From Saprospiraceae bacterium (GTDB lineage Bacteria > Bacteroidota > Bacteroidia > Chitinophagales > Saprospiraceae), in assembly GCA_041392805.1 (NCBI GenBank), contig JAWKLJ010000001.1:3286001-3350000 (forward strand): a stretch of DNA of 64,000 nucleotides, written 5' to 3'. The translations under genes were made by a program, and so were the position numbers. This document shows positions 27,490 through 35,937 of the stretch, one piece after another; the first letter of the stretch is position 1, and each line of letters starts with the position of its first letter. The notes under the pieces were generated by a model. It saw only the letters and a program-made list of their open reading frames with translations, searched no databases and was not told the DNA's origin.

Positions 27490-29280
27490 TCACGATTTTT
27501 CCTCAGCCATTTGCAAGAATTGCATTTCATACAATTGCCGATAATGGCCGTCATCTTGTTTTAATAACTCCTCGTGCGCACCAAATTCCTTAATCTCGCC
27601 TTTTTCTAACACCAAGATATTATCCGCATTTCTAATGGTGGATAAACGGTGAGCAATAATAATTGAGGTCCGCTTCGAAATAAGGGTTTCTATGGCAAAT
27701 TGAATGACCGATTCCGTCTCGGGGTCAATCGAGGAAGTGGCTTCGTCCAAGACCAAAATGTCAGGATCAAACACCAAGGCCCTTACAAAAGAAATGAGTT
27801 GGCGTTGGCCCATCGATAAGGTAGCTCCTCGCTCCATTACTTTATAATCATAGGCGCCCGGCAGTCGTTGAATAAACTGATCTGCACCAATCATTTTGGC
27901 AGCCTTGACAACCTCTTCTCTACTAATGCGATCATCGCGCAAGGTGATATTTTCAAAAACGGTACCAGAAAATAGAAACACATCTTGCAATACCACAGCA
28001 ATACGCTGGCGATAAGCAAATAACTCATAGTCTCGAATATCGACGCCATCTACCTTAATCGCTCCTTTCTGAATATCGTAAAACCGATTTAAAATACTAA
28101 TAATGGTGGTTTTACCCGAGCCTGTACCCCCCACAATAGCCAGTGTTTCACCGGGTTGGATCACAAAATCCAATCCTTTTAAGACGTCATTACCTTCTGA
28201 ATAGGCAAAATGAACTGCTTCAAACGCAATTTTGCCCTGCAACCTTTTAGGTTTTAGCGTTCCTTTATTCTCAATGGTTTCATCCTTATCAAGCAGGGTG
28301 AAGACACGCTCTGCTGCCACCAGTCCCATTTGTAAAGTATTGAACTTGTCGGCTAGCATTCGGATGGGGCGAAAAAGCATATCCAAGTAAATGGGAAAGG
28401 CGACTAAAGCGCCTAAGGTAACACCCTGGTCCAGGAGTGATTGCTTTGCGCCCCACCATACCATCAAACCTAAGGAAGCCGCTGCAATAATCTCTACTAC
28501 CGGATAAAATACCGCGTAATACAATATAGCGTCCAAGTTTGCCTGGGTGTAGGATCTATTGATCGTTCTGAACTTATCTAGTTCTTCTTTTTCTACATTA
28601 AAAATCTGCACCGTGCGCATGCCCGTGATCCGCTCTTGCAAAAAGGCATTCATCTTAGAAATTTGAGTCCTCACCAACTGAAAGGAGCTCTTCACTTTTT
28701 CTTTAAAAATATAACTAGCCAACATTAAAAAAGGCATGGTTGTGAGACAAACCAGGGTTAACTGCCAACTGGTATAGAGCATGATGGATAGCACCACTAT
28801 TAAGGTTAGGATATCGGCAAGAATCGTGATTACGCCTTGCGAAAAAACGGTATTGATGGTCTCTATATCATTAATGGTTCGAGTGGTAGAAGTGCCAATG
28901 GCCGTCCGATCAAAATACGTTAATCGAAGGCTAGTGATGTGTCTAAAAACTTTGACCCGCAAATCGCGAATGACAGATTGCCCTAGCCATCCTGCGCCGT
29001 AGTTAAAAACGTAACGGAGCGCTGTCTCCAGTATTAATAAGCAAAAAATCAGGATAGCAATTCGGGTCAAGCCTTCAATGTCATTCGGAAAAATATAGTC
29101 ATCAACCATTTTCTGGATCAGAAAGGGGCGCATCGTCGCTAAAGGTGCCAAGACAACTGCTAAGAAGCCAGCAAGTGCAAATACCAGGCGGTAGGGCTGG
29201 GCTAGTCGAATAACTCGTTTGAGTAAGAAAAAATCAAACTTGTTTTTATTTAGGTCCTTGGTGCCTTGGCTATTTTCCAT
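27490..29280 (-). CDS. ABC exporter, fused permease and ATPase (MsbA/multidrug type)
   Basis: 596 residues, a half-transporter that would act as a homodimer or heterodimer. Six transmembrane helices occupy about residues 25-330, followed by the nucleotide-binding domain with Walker A GGTGSGKTT, Q-loop VLQDVFLFSG, signature LSMGQRQ, Walker B ILVLDEATSSID and the H-loop IIAHRLST. The family exports lipids, lipid A precursors or drugs across the inner membrane. No lipid A genes are adjacent, so MsbA itself cannot be claimed. Convergent with the aspartoacylase-like gene, with a 2-bp gap; the gene runs in the same direction as radC upstream (82 bp gap). Confidence 0.92.
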   Translation of the reverse strand: MENSQGTKDLNKNKFDFFLLKRVIRLAQPYRLVFALAGFLAVVLAPLATMRPFLIQKMVDDYIFPNDIEGLTRIAILIFCLLILETALRYVFNYGAGWLGQSVIRDLRVKVFRHITSLRLTYFDRTAIGTSTTRTINDIETINTVFSQGVITILADILTLIVVLSIMLYTSWQLTLVCLTTMPFLMLASYIFKEKVKSSFQLVRTQISKMNAFLQERITGMRTVQIFNVEKEELDKFRTINRSYTQANLDAILYYAVFYPVVEIIAAASLGLMVWWGAKQSLLDQGVTLGALVAFPIYLDMLFRPIRMLADKFNTLQMGLVAAERVFTLLDKDETIENKGTLKPKRLQGKIAFEAVHFAYSEGNDVLKGLDFVIQPGETLAIVGGTGSGKTTIISILNRFYDIQKGAIKVDGVDIRDYELFAYRQRIAVVLQDVFLFSGTVFENITLRDDRISREEVVKAAKMIGADQFIQRLPGAYDYKVMERGATLSMGQRQLISFVRALVFDPDILVLDEATSSIDPETESVIQFAIETLISKRTSIIIAHRLSTIRNADNILVLEKGEIKEFGAHEELLKQDDGHYRQLYEMQFLQMAEEKS

Positions 29281-29362
29281 TCAATAAAAATGCGTTTATT
29301 GCCGTAAAGGTTTAAAATGCAAAAGAGATTTCCAATTAATCCTGCATTATTTAATCCAGTTA

Positions 29363-30085
29363 TCATTCAAAAAAGCCTTCATCTGCAAAACTGTAGTAAC
29401 CTTGCTCGCTGATAATGAGATGATCCAAGACCAAAACGTCGATGTTTTTGCCTGCTTTTATCAATTTTTGGGTTAAATCTTTATCGGGTTGACTAGGAAA
29501 TAAACTACCTGAAGGATGATTGTGACATAGAATAATCGAAGAGGCCCCGTTTTCCAAGGCGGTCCTAAAAACGACTTTTGCATCAACCACCGTTCCGGCT
29601 GTTCCGCCTTGACTTATCCTCAACCTCCCCAATACCTTGGAGGCCCTATTTAATAAAATGAGCCAGAATTCTTCATGGGGTAAATCTGCCAATATGGGGG
29701 CAATCACATTAAAGGCATCCAGGCTGCATTTTACCTGAGGCCGTTCACTGATATCCGCCAATTGAAGCCTTCGCCCCAATTCAAAGGCAGCCATTATCGT
29801 GACGGCTTTTGCATCTCCTACACCAGGGAATTTTTTCAGTTCGGCCATGCTGGATTTTCCTAAAGTATTCAAATCATTTTTCATGTCAGATAAAATTTGT
29901 TGCGCCAAGGCTACTGCGGACAACTTCCGGCTCCCTGAACCCAGCAGAATAGCCAATAGTTCGACATCAGAAAGCTGCTTTTTGCCATGGCGTTGTAGCT
30001 TTTCTCTGGGGCGGTCAGCTTCGGCCCAAGCCTTAATTGACAGGTTTTGGACGTACCATTTAGGGGTATTTTCAGGATTTTTCAT
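29363..30085 (-). CDS. radC: RadC/JAB-domain DNA repair family protein
   Basis: 240 residues with an N-terminal helix-hairpin-helix region (LKKFPGVGDAKAVTIMAAFELGRR) and a C-terminal JAMM/MPN+ domain. The zinc motif is intact: E upstream in DLPHEEFW, HNHPSG, then the Ser and Asp of GSLFPSQPDKD. Named RadC after an old assignment; the molecular role is unsettled, although the fold suggests a metalloprotease or DNA-associated hydrolase. Full length for the family. Cytoplasmic. It lies on the minus strand between the PUR protein and the ABC transporter. Confidence 0.93.
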   Translation of the reverse strand: MKNPENTPKWYVQNLSIKAWAEADRPREKLQRHGKKQLSDVELLAILLGSGSRKLSAVALAQQILSDMKNDLNTLGKSSMAELKKFPGVGDAKAVTIMAAFELGRRLQLADISERPQVKCSLDAFNVIAPILADLPHEEFWLILLNRASKVLGRLRISQGGTAGTVVDAKVVFRTALENGASSIILCHNHPSGSLFPSQPDKDLTQKLIKAGKNIDVLVLDHLIISEQGYYSFADEGFFE

Positions 30086-30180
30086 GTTAGTTATTTAGAA
30101 CGCGTTAAAAAATGGAAGGGGGGTATGAGCATTAAAAAACCAATGCTATACCCCCAGGTGTAAGCTACAGAAGAACAGGC

Positions 30181-30429
30181 TTATTCTGCTTTTTGGGCAG
30201 CAGTAATAACCGGCACTTCGGCCATGACATTGTTTAAGGTTTCGCTAAATTTCTGGAAATCTTCTTCAAAAATCAAAAGACTGTTTCGAGTAAAGGTTTC
30301 GCTATCTTTCTGTTTATAACTTTCAGTTAAAACAAGATAAGGCTTACCTTTAGTCGTTTCTTTAACGTCGAAAAAATAAGTCCTGGACGAAGTGTTTAAT
30401 TTGTCAGAGAGAACGATCTTTTTTTCCAT
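30181..30429 (-). CDS. PUR-alpha-like nucleic-acid-binding protein (DUF3276)
   Basis: 82 residues from the ATG at 30429 (the frame extends six codons further to 30447). One PUR domain: SSRTYFFDVKETTKGKPYLVLTES forms the first strands, RNSLLIFEEDFQKFSETLNNVM the last strand and helix. This family is nearly universal in Bacteroidota and in spirochaetes; it binds single-stranded DNA or RNA as a dimer. The biological role is unknown. A very A/T-rich leader precedes the gene, as usual in this phylum. Same strand as radC with a 95-bp gap. Confidence 0.88.
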   Translation of the reverse strand: MEKKIVLSDKLNTSSRTYFFDVKETTKGKPYLVLTESYKQKDSETFTRNSLLIFEEDFQKFSETLNNVMAEVPVITAAQKAE

Positions 30430-30569
30430 CATAAAACTTTTTAACATTAAAAATTAATTTATTTACTAAGCTATGACGGACAATGCCCAAAAATTCCATA
30501 ACTTTTAGGAAGGAATTTTTTAAATTTTTTTTGTCATAAACTATAAATCGCTGACGATAAAATATTTAA

Positions 30570-30974
30570 ATGAAAAAAAAATCTTTCTCCTTTAAGCGGG
30601 AGGAACGCCTAAAAAGCAGGAAGCTCATTGATAAACTCTTTCGGGGAGGGCAATCATTTGGCCAATACCCCTTGAGAATTATATGGACAGAAGGCAATGG
30701 AAGTGTCGCTGAAAGTCCTTTTCAGTTTGCTGCCAGTGTACCCAAAAAGCGATTTAAAAAGGCAAGTGACCGGAATCGGATTAAACGACTGATAAAGGAA
30801 GCTTATCGCCTGCATAAACCAGTATTCTATCAAAACTTTCCGTCATTGGAGCAACCCTTGGCCATGATGATTATTTATACGGGGACCGACATGCCTGCAT
30901 TCGAAACCATCCATTTGGCTATGAAACAAATACTAATTCGATTGAATAAAAAATACAGGCATTTGAAGATCTAA
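30570..30974 (+). CDS. rnpA: Ribonuclease P protein component
   Basis: 134 residues. The opening FSFKREERLKSRKLIDKLF, the strand FAASVPKKRFKKASDRNR and the RNR signature region RNRIKRLIKEAYRLHK identify RnpA, which binds the RNase P RNA and helps process the 5' end of precursor tRNAs. Basic throughout, cytoplasmic. In many bacteria rnpA follows rpmH; no rpmH is visible upstream here (30448-30569), so the usual operon is broken. The gene is divergent from the PUR protein and preceded by an A/T-rich leader. Confidence 0.95.
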   Translation: MKKKSFSFKREERLKSRKLIDKLFRGGQSFGQYPLRIIWTEGNGSVAESPFQFAASVPKKRFKKASDRNRIKRLIKEAYRLHKPVFYQNFPSLEQPLAMMIIYTGTDMPAFETIHLAMKQILIRLNKKYRHLKI

Positions 30975-31040
30975 CCAACCTGCTCCATCTGTAAACGATC
31001 TTTCATTTAACCTAGGGGTGTCCTTAGTTGAAAACTAAAA

Positions 31041-31568
31041 ATGAGTATGATGCGGAACCTTTACATGTTGTTGATTTGTAGTGGCGTGCTTTTTTCTCCC
31101 ACCATTTGGGGGCAGAAAGTGATGCAAATAGAGACTTCAGGAAGTATTAAAACCAAGAAGATATTCAAGGGTGAATCCATCGAATATTTATTAAATGGTG
31201 CCGATACCTGGTCAAATGGCGTTATCGAGGATTTCAACATTGAGCAGAACCTCGTCGTTTTAGGAGATCGGTATGTTAAAGTGAATGATATCATAGCGAT
31301 TCGTTATTACAAACCCGGGGCTCGGCGAATGGGGACCCAACTGGCGCTATTTGGGGCAGCTTGGTCTGCCTTTGCGGCCATTGGTACGGCAACCGACGGA
31401 AATCCTGAAACCCATTACAAATGGTCGGATGCCATTGTCACAGGAAGTGCAATGGGACTAGGCTTAGCTTACTCAAAACTATTCCGCTATAAAAAATATA
31501 AATTTGGGAAAAGAAAGCGCTTAAGGTTATTGGACCTCACCTTTGTAGCACCACCAAAAAAGCCATAA
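31041..31568 (+). CDS. Secreted or membrane protein of unknown function
   Basis: 175 residues with a signal peptide (MSMMRNLYMLLICSGVLF, cleavage near IWGQ). The first half is a small beta-rich segment (VIEDFNIEQNLVVLGDRYVKV, then DIIAIRYYKP); the second half has a moderately hydrophobic GTQLALFGAAWSAFAAIGTA stretch and VTGSAMGLGLAYSKLF, which could be two membrane helices, then a basic tail (KYKFGKRKRLRLLDL). I recognise no named family. It lies 66 bp after rnpA on the same strand, and its stop is 2 bp from the stop of convergent aroQ. Confidence 0.75.
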   Translation: MSMMRNLYMLLICSGVLFSPTIWGQKVMQIETSGSIKTKKIFKGESIEYLLNGADTWSNGVIEDFNIEQNLVVLGDRYVKVNDIIAIRYYKPGARRMGTQLALFGAAWSAFAAIGTATDGNPETHYKWSDAIVTGSAMGLGLAYSKLFRYKKYKFGKRKRLRLLDLTFVAPPKKP

Positions 31569-31570
31569 CC

Positions 31571-31984
31571 TCATATAAAAAACTGGACGGCCAATTCATA
31601 GCCTTTTAATCCCAAACCAATAATAGAGCCCTCGCACTTAGCTGCCAGGTAAGAGTGATGCCTATACGTTTCTCTGGCATGGATATTAGAAATATGGACT
31701 TCTATCGCTGGAGCGTCTATCGCACCAATGGCATCTGCTATAGCGATCGAGGTATGGGTCAAAGCGCCCGCATTGATGATAACCCCATCATAAGAAAAAC
31801 CAACTTCATGTAGTTTATCTATGATTTCCCCTTCATGATTACTTTGAAAATAATGCAAGGTCACGGTCGCGAATTCCTGCTGAAGACGGGCAAAAAAGTT
31901 TTCAAAATTTTCATTTCCATAAATGGACGGCTCCCGTGTTCCTAGCAAATTCAGGTTTGGGCCATTAATAATGATGAATTTCAT
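31571..31984 (-). CDS. aroQ: Type II 3-dehydroquinate dehydratase
   Basis: 137 residues, close to the usual 140-150. Motifs of type II dehydroquinase: IINGPNLNLLGTREPSIYG with catalytic Tyr of the flexible lid (SIYG), HYFQSNHEGEIIDKLHE, INAGALTHTSIAIADA with the substrate-binding Asn/Gly, and EVHISNIHAREYR-like HISNIHARETYR carrying the catalytic His. It converts 3-dehydroquinate to 3-dehydroshikimate in aromatic amino acid synthesis, as a cytoplasmic dodecamer. The lid Arg is present (GTREP). No other shikimate gene is adjacent. Confidence 0.97.
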   Translation of the reverse strand: MKFIIINGPNLNLLGTREPSIYGNENFENFFARLQQEFATVTLHYFQSNHEGEIIDKLHEVGFSYDGVIINAGALTHTSIAIADAIGAIDAPAIEVHISNIHARETYRHHSYLAAKCEGSIIGLGLKGYELAVQFFI

Positions 31985-32091
31985 ATGGCTAAATAATGAA
32001 AATGATGCGTATAAAAAGGAGGGGTAATGGATAAGAAGGTATCTATGGTACCAAGCTTATCCATTATTCCACTTTATAGATTTGATTAAAA

Positions 32092-34299
32092 TCAGTTAGC
32101 TAAGTCAGAAAGGAATTTGATTCTCATCAACTGAATTTCTTCAATGGTAATATCATCCTCCTGTAAATCTTTATAGGCCTCTGCCACAGAGTCGGTATCC
32201 GCCTCCATAAAATACTGCATAATATCTTCCCGAGACATTTCATCAATATTATCTTCGATATAATAATCAATATTGACTTTGGTTCCGGAAGTTACAATCG
32301 CATCTAATTCTGCCAAAAGGTCCTCCATAGAGATATTATTAGAGGAAGCCATATCCTCCAGTGGCATTTTCCTATCAATGGCCTGGATAATACTCACCTT
32401 CATCTTCGATTTGTTGGCTACCTGTTTGACTACAAAATCGGTAGGCCGAACAATTTCATTCTCTTCTACATATTCCTTAATCAATTCCAGGAATGGTTTT
32501 CCATATCGGAGGGCTTTTCCCATACTTACCCCCTGCACATGGGCCATATCCTCCATCGTGATGGGGTATTGGGTTGCCATATCCTCCAAGGAGGGATCCT
32601 GGAAAATAACAAAAGGTGGTACATCTTTGCGTTTGGCTTCTTTCCTGCGGAGGTCTTTGAGCAGACGCATTAGGTTTTCGTCCAAAACAGTTGTTTGGCC
32701 AATGGGGGCGGAAGATTCCTGCACATCTGTATCATAATTATGATTGAGTGGGATATGCATAACCGTAGGGTTTTTCAAATAAGCCCTTCCTTTATCGGTC
32801 ATTTTCAGCAGTCCATAGGTTTCTATATCTTTCAACAACAAGTCATTGAGCAGTGCTTGCCGGAAAATAGAGCTCCAAAAGTTTTCATCTTTTTCTTTGC
32901 CTATACCAAAGAGTGTTTTCTTATCAAACCGATAATCTTTGATTTCTTTGGTTTCTTTACCAATAATGAAATCGACTAAAATCTTAAGTCCGTAATTTTC
33001 ATCTAATTGGAGTACGGCCTTCAGGGCATTTACGACCTCTTCTTTAACCTCAATTTTCTCTTTGGGATAACGGCAATTGTCGCACCTATTGTCACAGGCA
33101 GAATCATCATATGCTTCACCAAAATAATGCAGCAAGAAGCGGCGGCGGCAAGAAGTTGTTTCGGCGTATGCCATTACCTCTTGCATCAATTGAGCACTCA
33201 TTTCGCGTTCTGCGACCGGTTTGTCACGCAAAAATTTTTCTAATTTCAGGATGTCCTTATAAGCGTAAAAAGCGATACAACTACCCTCTAGGCCATCCCG
33301 GCCAGCACGCCCCGTTTCCTGATAGTAATTTTCGATACTTTTGGGAATATCATAATGAATCACAAAACGCACATCCGGTTTATCGATTCCCATCCCAAAA
33401 GCAATCGTAGCCACAATGACATCCAATTCTTCCATCAAAAAATCATCTTGGGTATTGCTTCGCGTTTTGGCATCCAAGCCAGCATGGTAGGGCGCTGCTT
33501 TGATACCATTGACCATCAATACCTCTGCAATGGTTTCAGCGGCCTTGCGGCTTTGCACATAGATAATACCAGATTGATTGGGTATGCCTTTGATAATCTG
33601 TATAATACTCTTTATCGTTTGCTCTTTTTTTCCTTTGGGGCGAACCTCATAGTACAAATTCTCCCTGTTGAAGGAAGAAATGAAGGTGTTTTCACCATCC
33701 ATATTGAGGTTCTTCAGAATATCCGACTGCACCTTTGGGGTAGCAGTGGCAGTCAATGCAATCACAGGAATGCTTACCCCTATGGCATCAAGCATGGTTC
33801 TAATGCGGCGATATTCTGGACGGAAATCGTGACCCCATTCAGAAATACAATGGGCTTCATCAACGGCGACAAAAGAAACTTTTACTTGTTGGAAGAATTC
33901 AATATTTTCTTCTTTGGTTAAAGTCTCTGGAGCGATGAAAAGCAATTTTGTTTTCCCATCTGTAATATCTTGCTTAACCTGCTTCATTTGCGCTTTGGTT
34001 AAGGAAGAATTGAGGAAATGAGCTACTTCATCATTCTGAGAATATCCACGGATGGAGTCCACTTGATTTTTCATGAGGGCTATCAATGGTGAAATGATGA
34101 TAGCTGTTCCATCCAACATTAAGGCTGGCAATTGATAACAGAGAGACTTTCCTCCACCCGTAGGCATGATAACGAAAGTATTTTTCCCTTTCAATATACT
34201 CCTTATAATTGCTTCTTGATTGCCTTTAAACTTGTCAAAACCAAAATATTGCTGTAAGGCATCACTCAAACTCTCTTTCGTAGCTGTCATGGCTAACAT
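32092..34299 (-). CDS. recQ: ATP-dependent DNA helicase RecQ
   Basis: 735 residues. SF2 helicase core with motif I MPTGGGKS, DEAH box VDEAHCISEWGHDFRPEYRR (including the RecQ aromatic-rich loop), motif III ALTATAT, motif V VATIAFGMGIDKPDVR and motif VI YQETGRAGRDG. The RQC zinc site follows (CRRRFLLHYFGE, CDNRCDNC), then the winged helix and a C-terminal HRDC domain (DLRRKEAKRKDVPPFVIF). RecQ unwinds DNA 3'-5' in recombination and fork repair. An extra C-terminal about 130 residues, acidic, resembles the DUF/helix-turn-helix tail seen in Bacteroidota RecQ proteins. Start could also be the ATG at 34290. Confidence 0.96.
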   Translation of the reverse strand: MLAMTATKESLSDALQQYFGFDKFKGNQEAIIRSILKGKNTFVIMPTGGGKSLCYQLPALMLDGTAIIISPLIALMKNQVDSIRGYSQNDEVAHFLNSSLTKAQMKQVKQDITDGKTKLLFIAPETLTKEENIEFFQQVKVSFVAVDEAHCISEWGHDFRPEYRRIRTMLDAIGVSIPVIALTATATPKVQSDILKNLNMDGENTFISSFNRENLYYEVRPKGKKEQTIKSIIQIIKGIPNQSGIIYVQSRKAAETIAEVLMVNGIKAAPYHAGLDAKTRSNTQDDFLMEELDVIVATIAFGMGIDKPDVRFVIHYDIPKSIENYYQETGRAGRDGLEGSCIAFYAYKDILKLEKFLRDKPVAEREMSAQLMQEVMAYAETTSCRRRFLLHYFGEAYDDSACDNRCDNCRYPKEKIEVKEEVVNALKAVLQLDENYGLKILVDFIIGKETKEIKDYRFDKKTLFGIGKEKDENFWSSIFRQALLNDLLLKDIETYGLLKMTDKGRAYLKNPTVMHIPLNHNYDTDVQESSAPIGQTTVLDENLMRLLKDLRRKEAKRKDVPPFVIFQDPSLEDMATQYPITMEDMAHVQGVSMGKALRYGKPFLELIKEYVEENEIVRPTDFVVKQVANKSKMKVSIIQAIDRKMPLEDMASSNNISMEDLLAELDAIVTSGTKVNIDYYIEDNIDEMSREDIMQYFMEADTDSVAEAYKDLQEDDITIEEIQLMRIKFLSDLAN

Positions 34300-34757
34300 T
34301 TGAACGTTAATTTATGCTTACTTTATTCCGCTAAGCGTCAGCCCAAAGCATTGCTTGCTTTTGGCCAGAATGAAGAACGAAATGTCGGAAATGCGAAGCT
34401 GTTTCGAAAATGTATTGGCAATACAATTGTTTGCCAAAATTTAAATTAGGGACGATGGGTTTGGTTACCTTAAATTTATTAAAAACACTCGATAAAAAGA
34501 ACCTTATGGCTCTTTTTTTTGCAATACTTAATTTGGCATAACCCTCGAAGACCTCATCCGTGCAGGCAGCAACAACTTCTGATGTACAAAGTTTTTTTAC
34601 CTGTTTACTATTCCTATCTTGGTCCATTATCCGAAAAAATTTAAAAGAGGCCATTTATAAAAACCTTCTTTTATTTACCAATTGGGTTTCTCCTATTAAA
34701 AAAAACATAATTTAATATTCTTTTTTCAAAAAGCTTCCAAAAATACAAAAAAACATC
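34300..34757. other. Intergenic stretch, 458 bp
   Basis: Between divergent recQ and the isomerase gene. It holds a 7-bp palindrome TGTATTG-G-CAATACA at 34411-34425 and A/T-rich sequence before 34758. A 107-codon minus-strand frame exists (34331-34654) but has no recognisable family, so I do not call it a gene. Confidence 0.4.
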
Positions 34758-35726
34758 GTGAATTCCGATACCTTAATTGTTAAAACTGCCCGTAAAACAC
34801 TGGAAATTGAAGCCAATTGTTTACTAGCTCTCCATAAAAGCATTAACGAAGATTTTGTTGCTTGCGTCAAAGCTATTTATTCCTCTCCAGGGAGGTTAGT
34901 TATAACAGGCATTGGAAAAAGTGCCATCATCGCCCAAAAAATAGTTGCTACCCTTAATTCGACTGGCACACCTGCCTTGTTTATGCACGCTGCGGACGCC
35001 ATTCATGGAGACCTAGGGATGATACGTCCTTATGATATAGTGTTGTGTTTGTCTAAGAGTGGGGAAACGGCAGAAATAAAAGTACTTGTCCCCCTGGTAA
35101 AAAATTTGGGTAATCCCATTATTGGGATGGTAACCAATCGCCAATCCTATCTGGGCAAGCAAGCCAACTACATTTTGCATACTCCTATCAAAAAAGAAGC
35201 CGACCCTAATAACCTTGCGCCAACTACTAGCACGACAGCTCAGCTGGCTATGGGTGATGCGCTGGCCACCTCCCTACTCGCCTTAAGGGGTTTTACGCCA
35301 AATGACTTCGCACAGTTTCATCCAGGAGGCTCATTAGGCAAACAACTTTACTTAAGGGTATCAGCTATTTATCCTAACAATGAAAAACCCGCTGTGAAAA
35401 GTGAAGATACCCTGCAAAGAACGATCCTGGAGATGACTTCTAAATGCTTGGGCGCAACGGCCGTTTTGAATGATGAAAATCGGTTGGTTGGCATCGTAAC
35501 GGATGGCGATTTGCGAAGAATGTTGGAACGTAGTCTTGATTTAAGTCAACTAAAAGCAAAAGACTTAATGAATGCCCAACCCAAAACCATAGCAAAAGAG
35601 GCACTTGCCGTTAATGCCCTTAGCATGCTTCGGCAATATAGCATTACCCAACTGATCGTGTTGGAAGGCGAGGACTATGTTGGAATGATCCACCTGCATA
35701 ATTTGTTGAAAGAAGGGTTGATTTGA
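34758..35726 (+). CDS. kdsD: D-arabinose 5-phosphate isomerase, KpsF/GutQ family
   Basis: 322 residues, family length. GTG start at 34758. An N-terminal SIS sugar-isomerase domain (VITGIGKSAIIAQKIVATL, ALFMHAADAIHGDLGMI, LCLSKSGETAEI) is followed by a pair of CBS domains (from about 200 to the end, including LVGIVTDGDLRRML and LIVLEGEDYVGMIHLHNLL). The His residues of the isomerase active site lie in HAADAIHGD and near FHPGGSLGK, both present. It converts ribulose 5-phosphate to arabinose 5-phosphate for KDO and lipopolysaccharide; cytoplasmic. Followed by the minisatellite and terminator region at 35742-35935. Confidence 0.93.
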   Translation: MNSDTLIVKTARKTLEIEANCLLALHKSINEDFVACVKAIYSSPGRLVITGIGKSAIIAQKIVATLNSTGTPALFMHAADAIHGDLGMIRPYDIVLCLSKSGETAEIKVLVPLVKNLGNPIIGMVTNRQSYLGKQANYILHTPIKKEADPNNLAPTTSTTAQLAMGDALATSLLALRGFTPNDFAQFHPGGSLGKQLYLRVSAIYPNNEKPAVKSEDTLQRTILEMTSKCLGATAVLNDENRLVGIVTDGDLRRMLERSLDLSQLKAKDLMNAQPKTIAKEALAVNALSMLRQYSITQLIVLEGEDYVGMIHLHNLLKEGLI

Positions 35727-35741
35727 GGGGCGGGGGAGGGC

Positions 35742-35807
35742 GAGAGGGGGTTGAGAGGGGGTTGAGAGGGGGTTGAGAGGGGGTTGAGAGGGGGTTGAGA
35801 GGAGGTT
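35742..35807 (+). repeat. 11-bp minisatellite, GAGAGGGGGTT x 6
   Basis: Units start at 35742, 35753, 35764, 35775, 35786 (all identical) and 35797 (GAGAGGAGGTT). It changes into 7-bp words GAAGGTT, GAGGGTT, GAAGGTT (35808-35828) ending in GAGAAG. It starts 15 bp after the kdsD stop codon. Confidence 0.95.
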
Positions 35808-35935
35808 GAAGGTTGAGGGTTGAAGGTTGAGAAGACACATAACTAAATTCTTCCCCAAGATAACGACGACCTACTTCCCATCGTTCAACTTTTCAAACCT
35901 TCAACTTTCAACCTTCAACTTCTCAACTCCCCCCC
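35808..35935. terminator. Long imperfect inverted repeat between convergent genes
   Basis: The left arm TTGAAGGTTGAGGGTTG.. (35806-35834) pairs imperfectly with CTTTCAACCTTCAACTTCTCAACTCCCCCC near 35903-35937. A transcript from either direction could fold into a long hairpin; the location just before the stop of the convergent amidohydrolase gene fits a two-way terminator. Confidence 0.55.
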
Positions 35936-35937
35936 TA

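Noticed and set aside
34331..34654. 107-codon minus-strand frame upstream of kdsD
   Set aside because: No recognisable domain, no signal peptide, lies across a palindrome and the recQ/kdsD promoter region; composition gives no support.
35742..35835. Possible CRISPR-like array
   Set aside because: Units are 11 bp and directly adjacent without spacers, so this is a minisatellite.
35565..35858. 97-codon minus-strand frame rich in Pro, Ser and Leu
   Set aside because: It is only the reverse reading of the kdsD end and the minisatellite.
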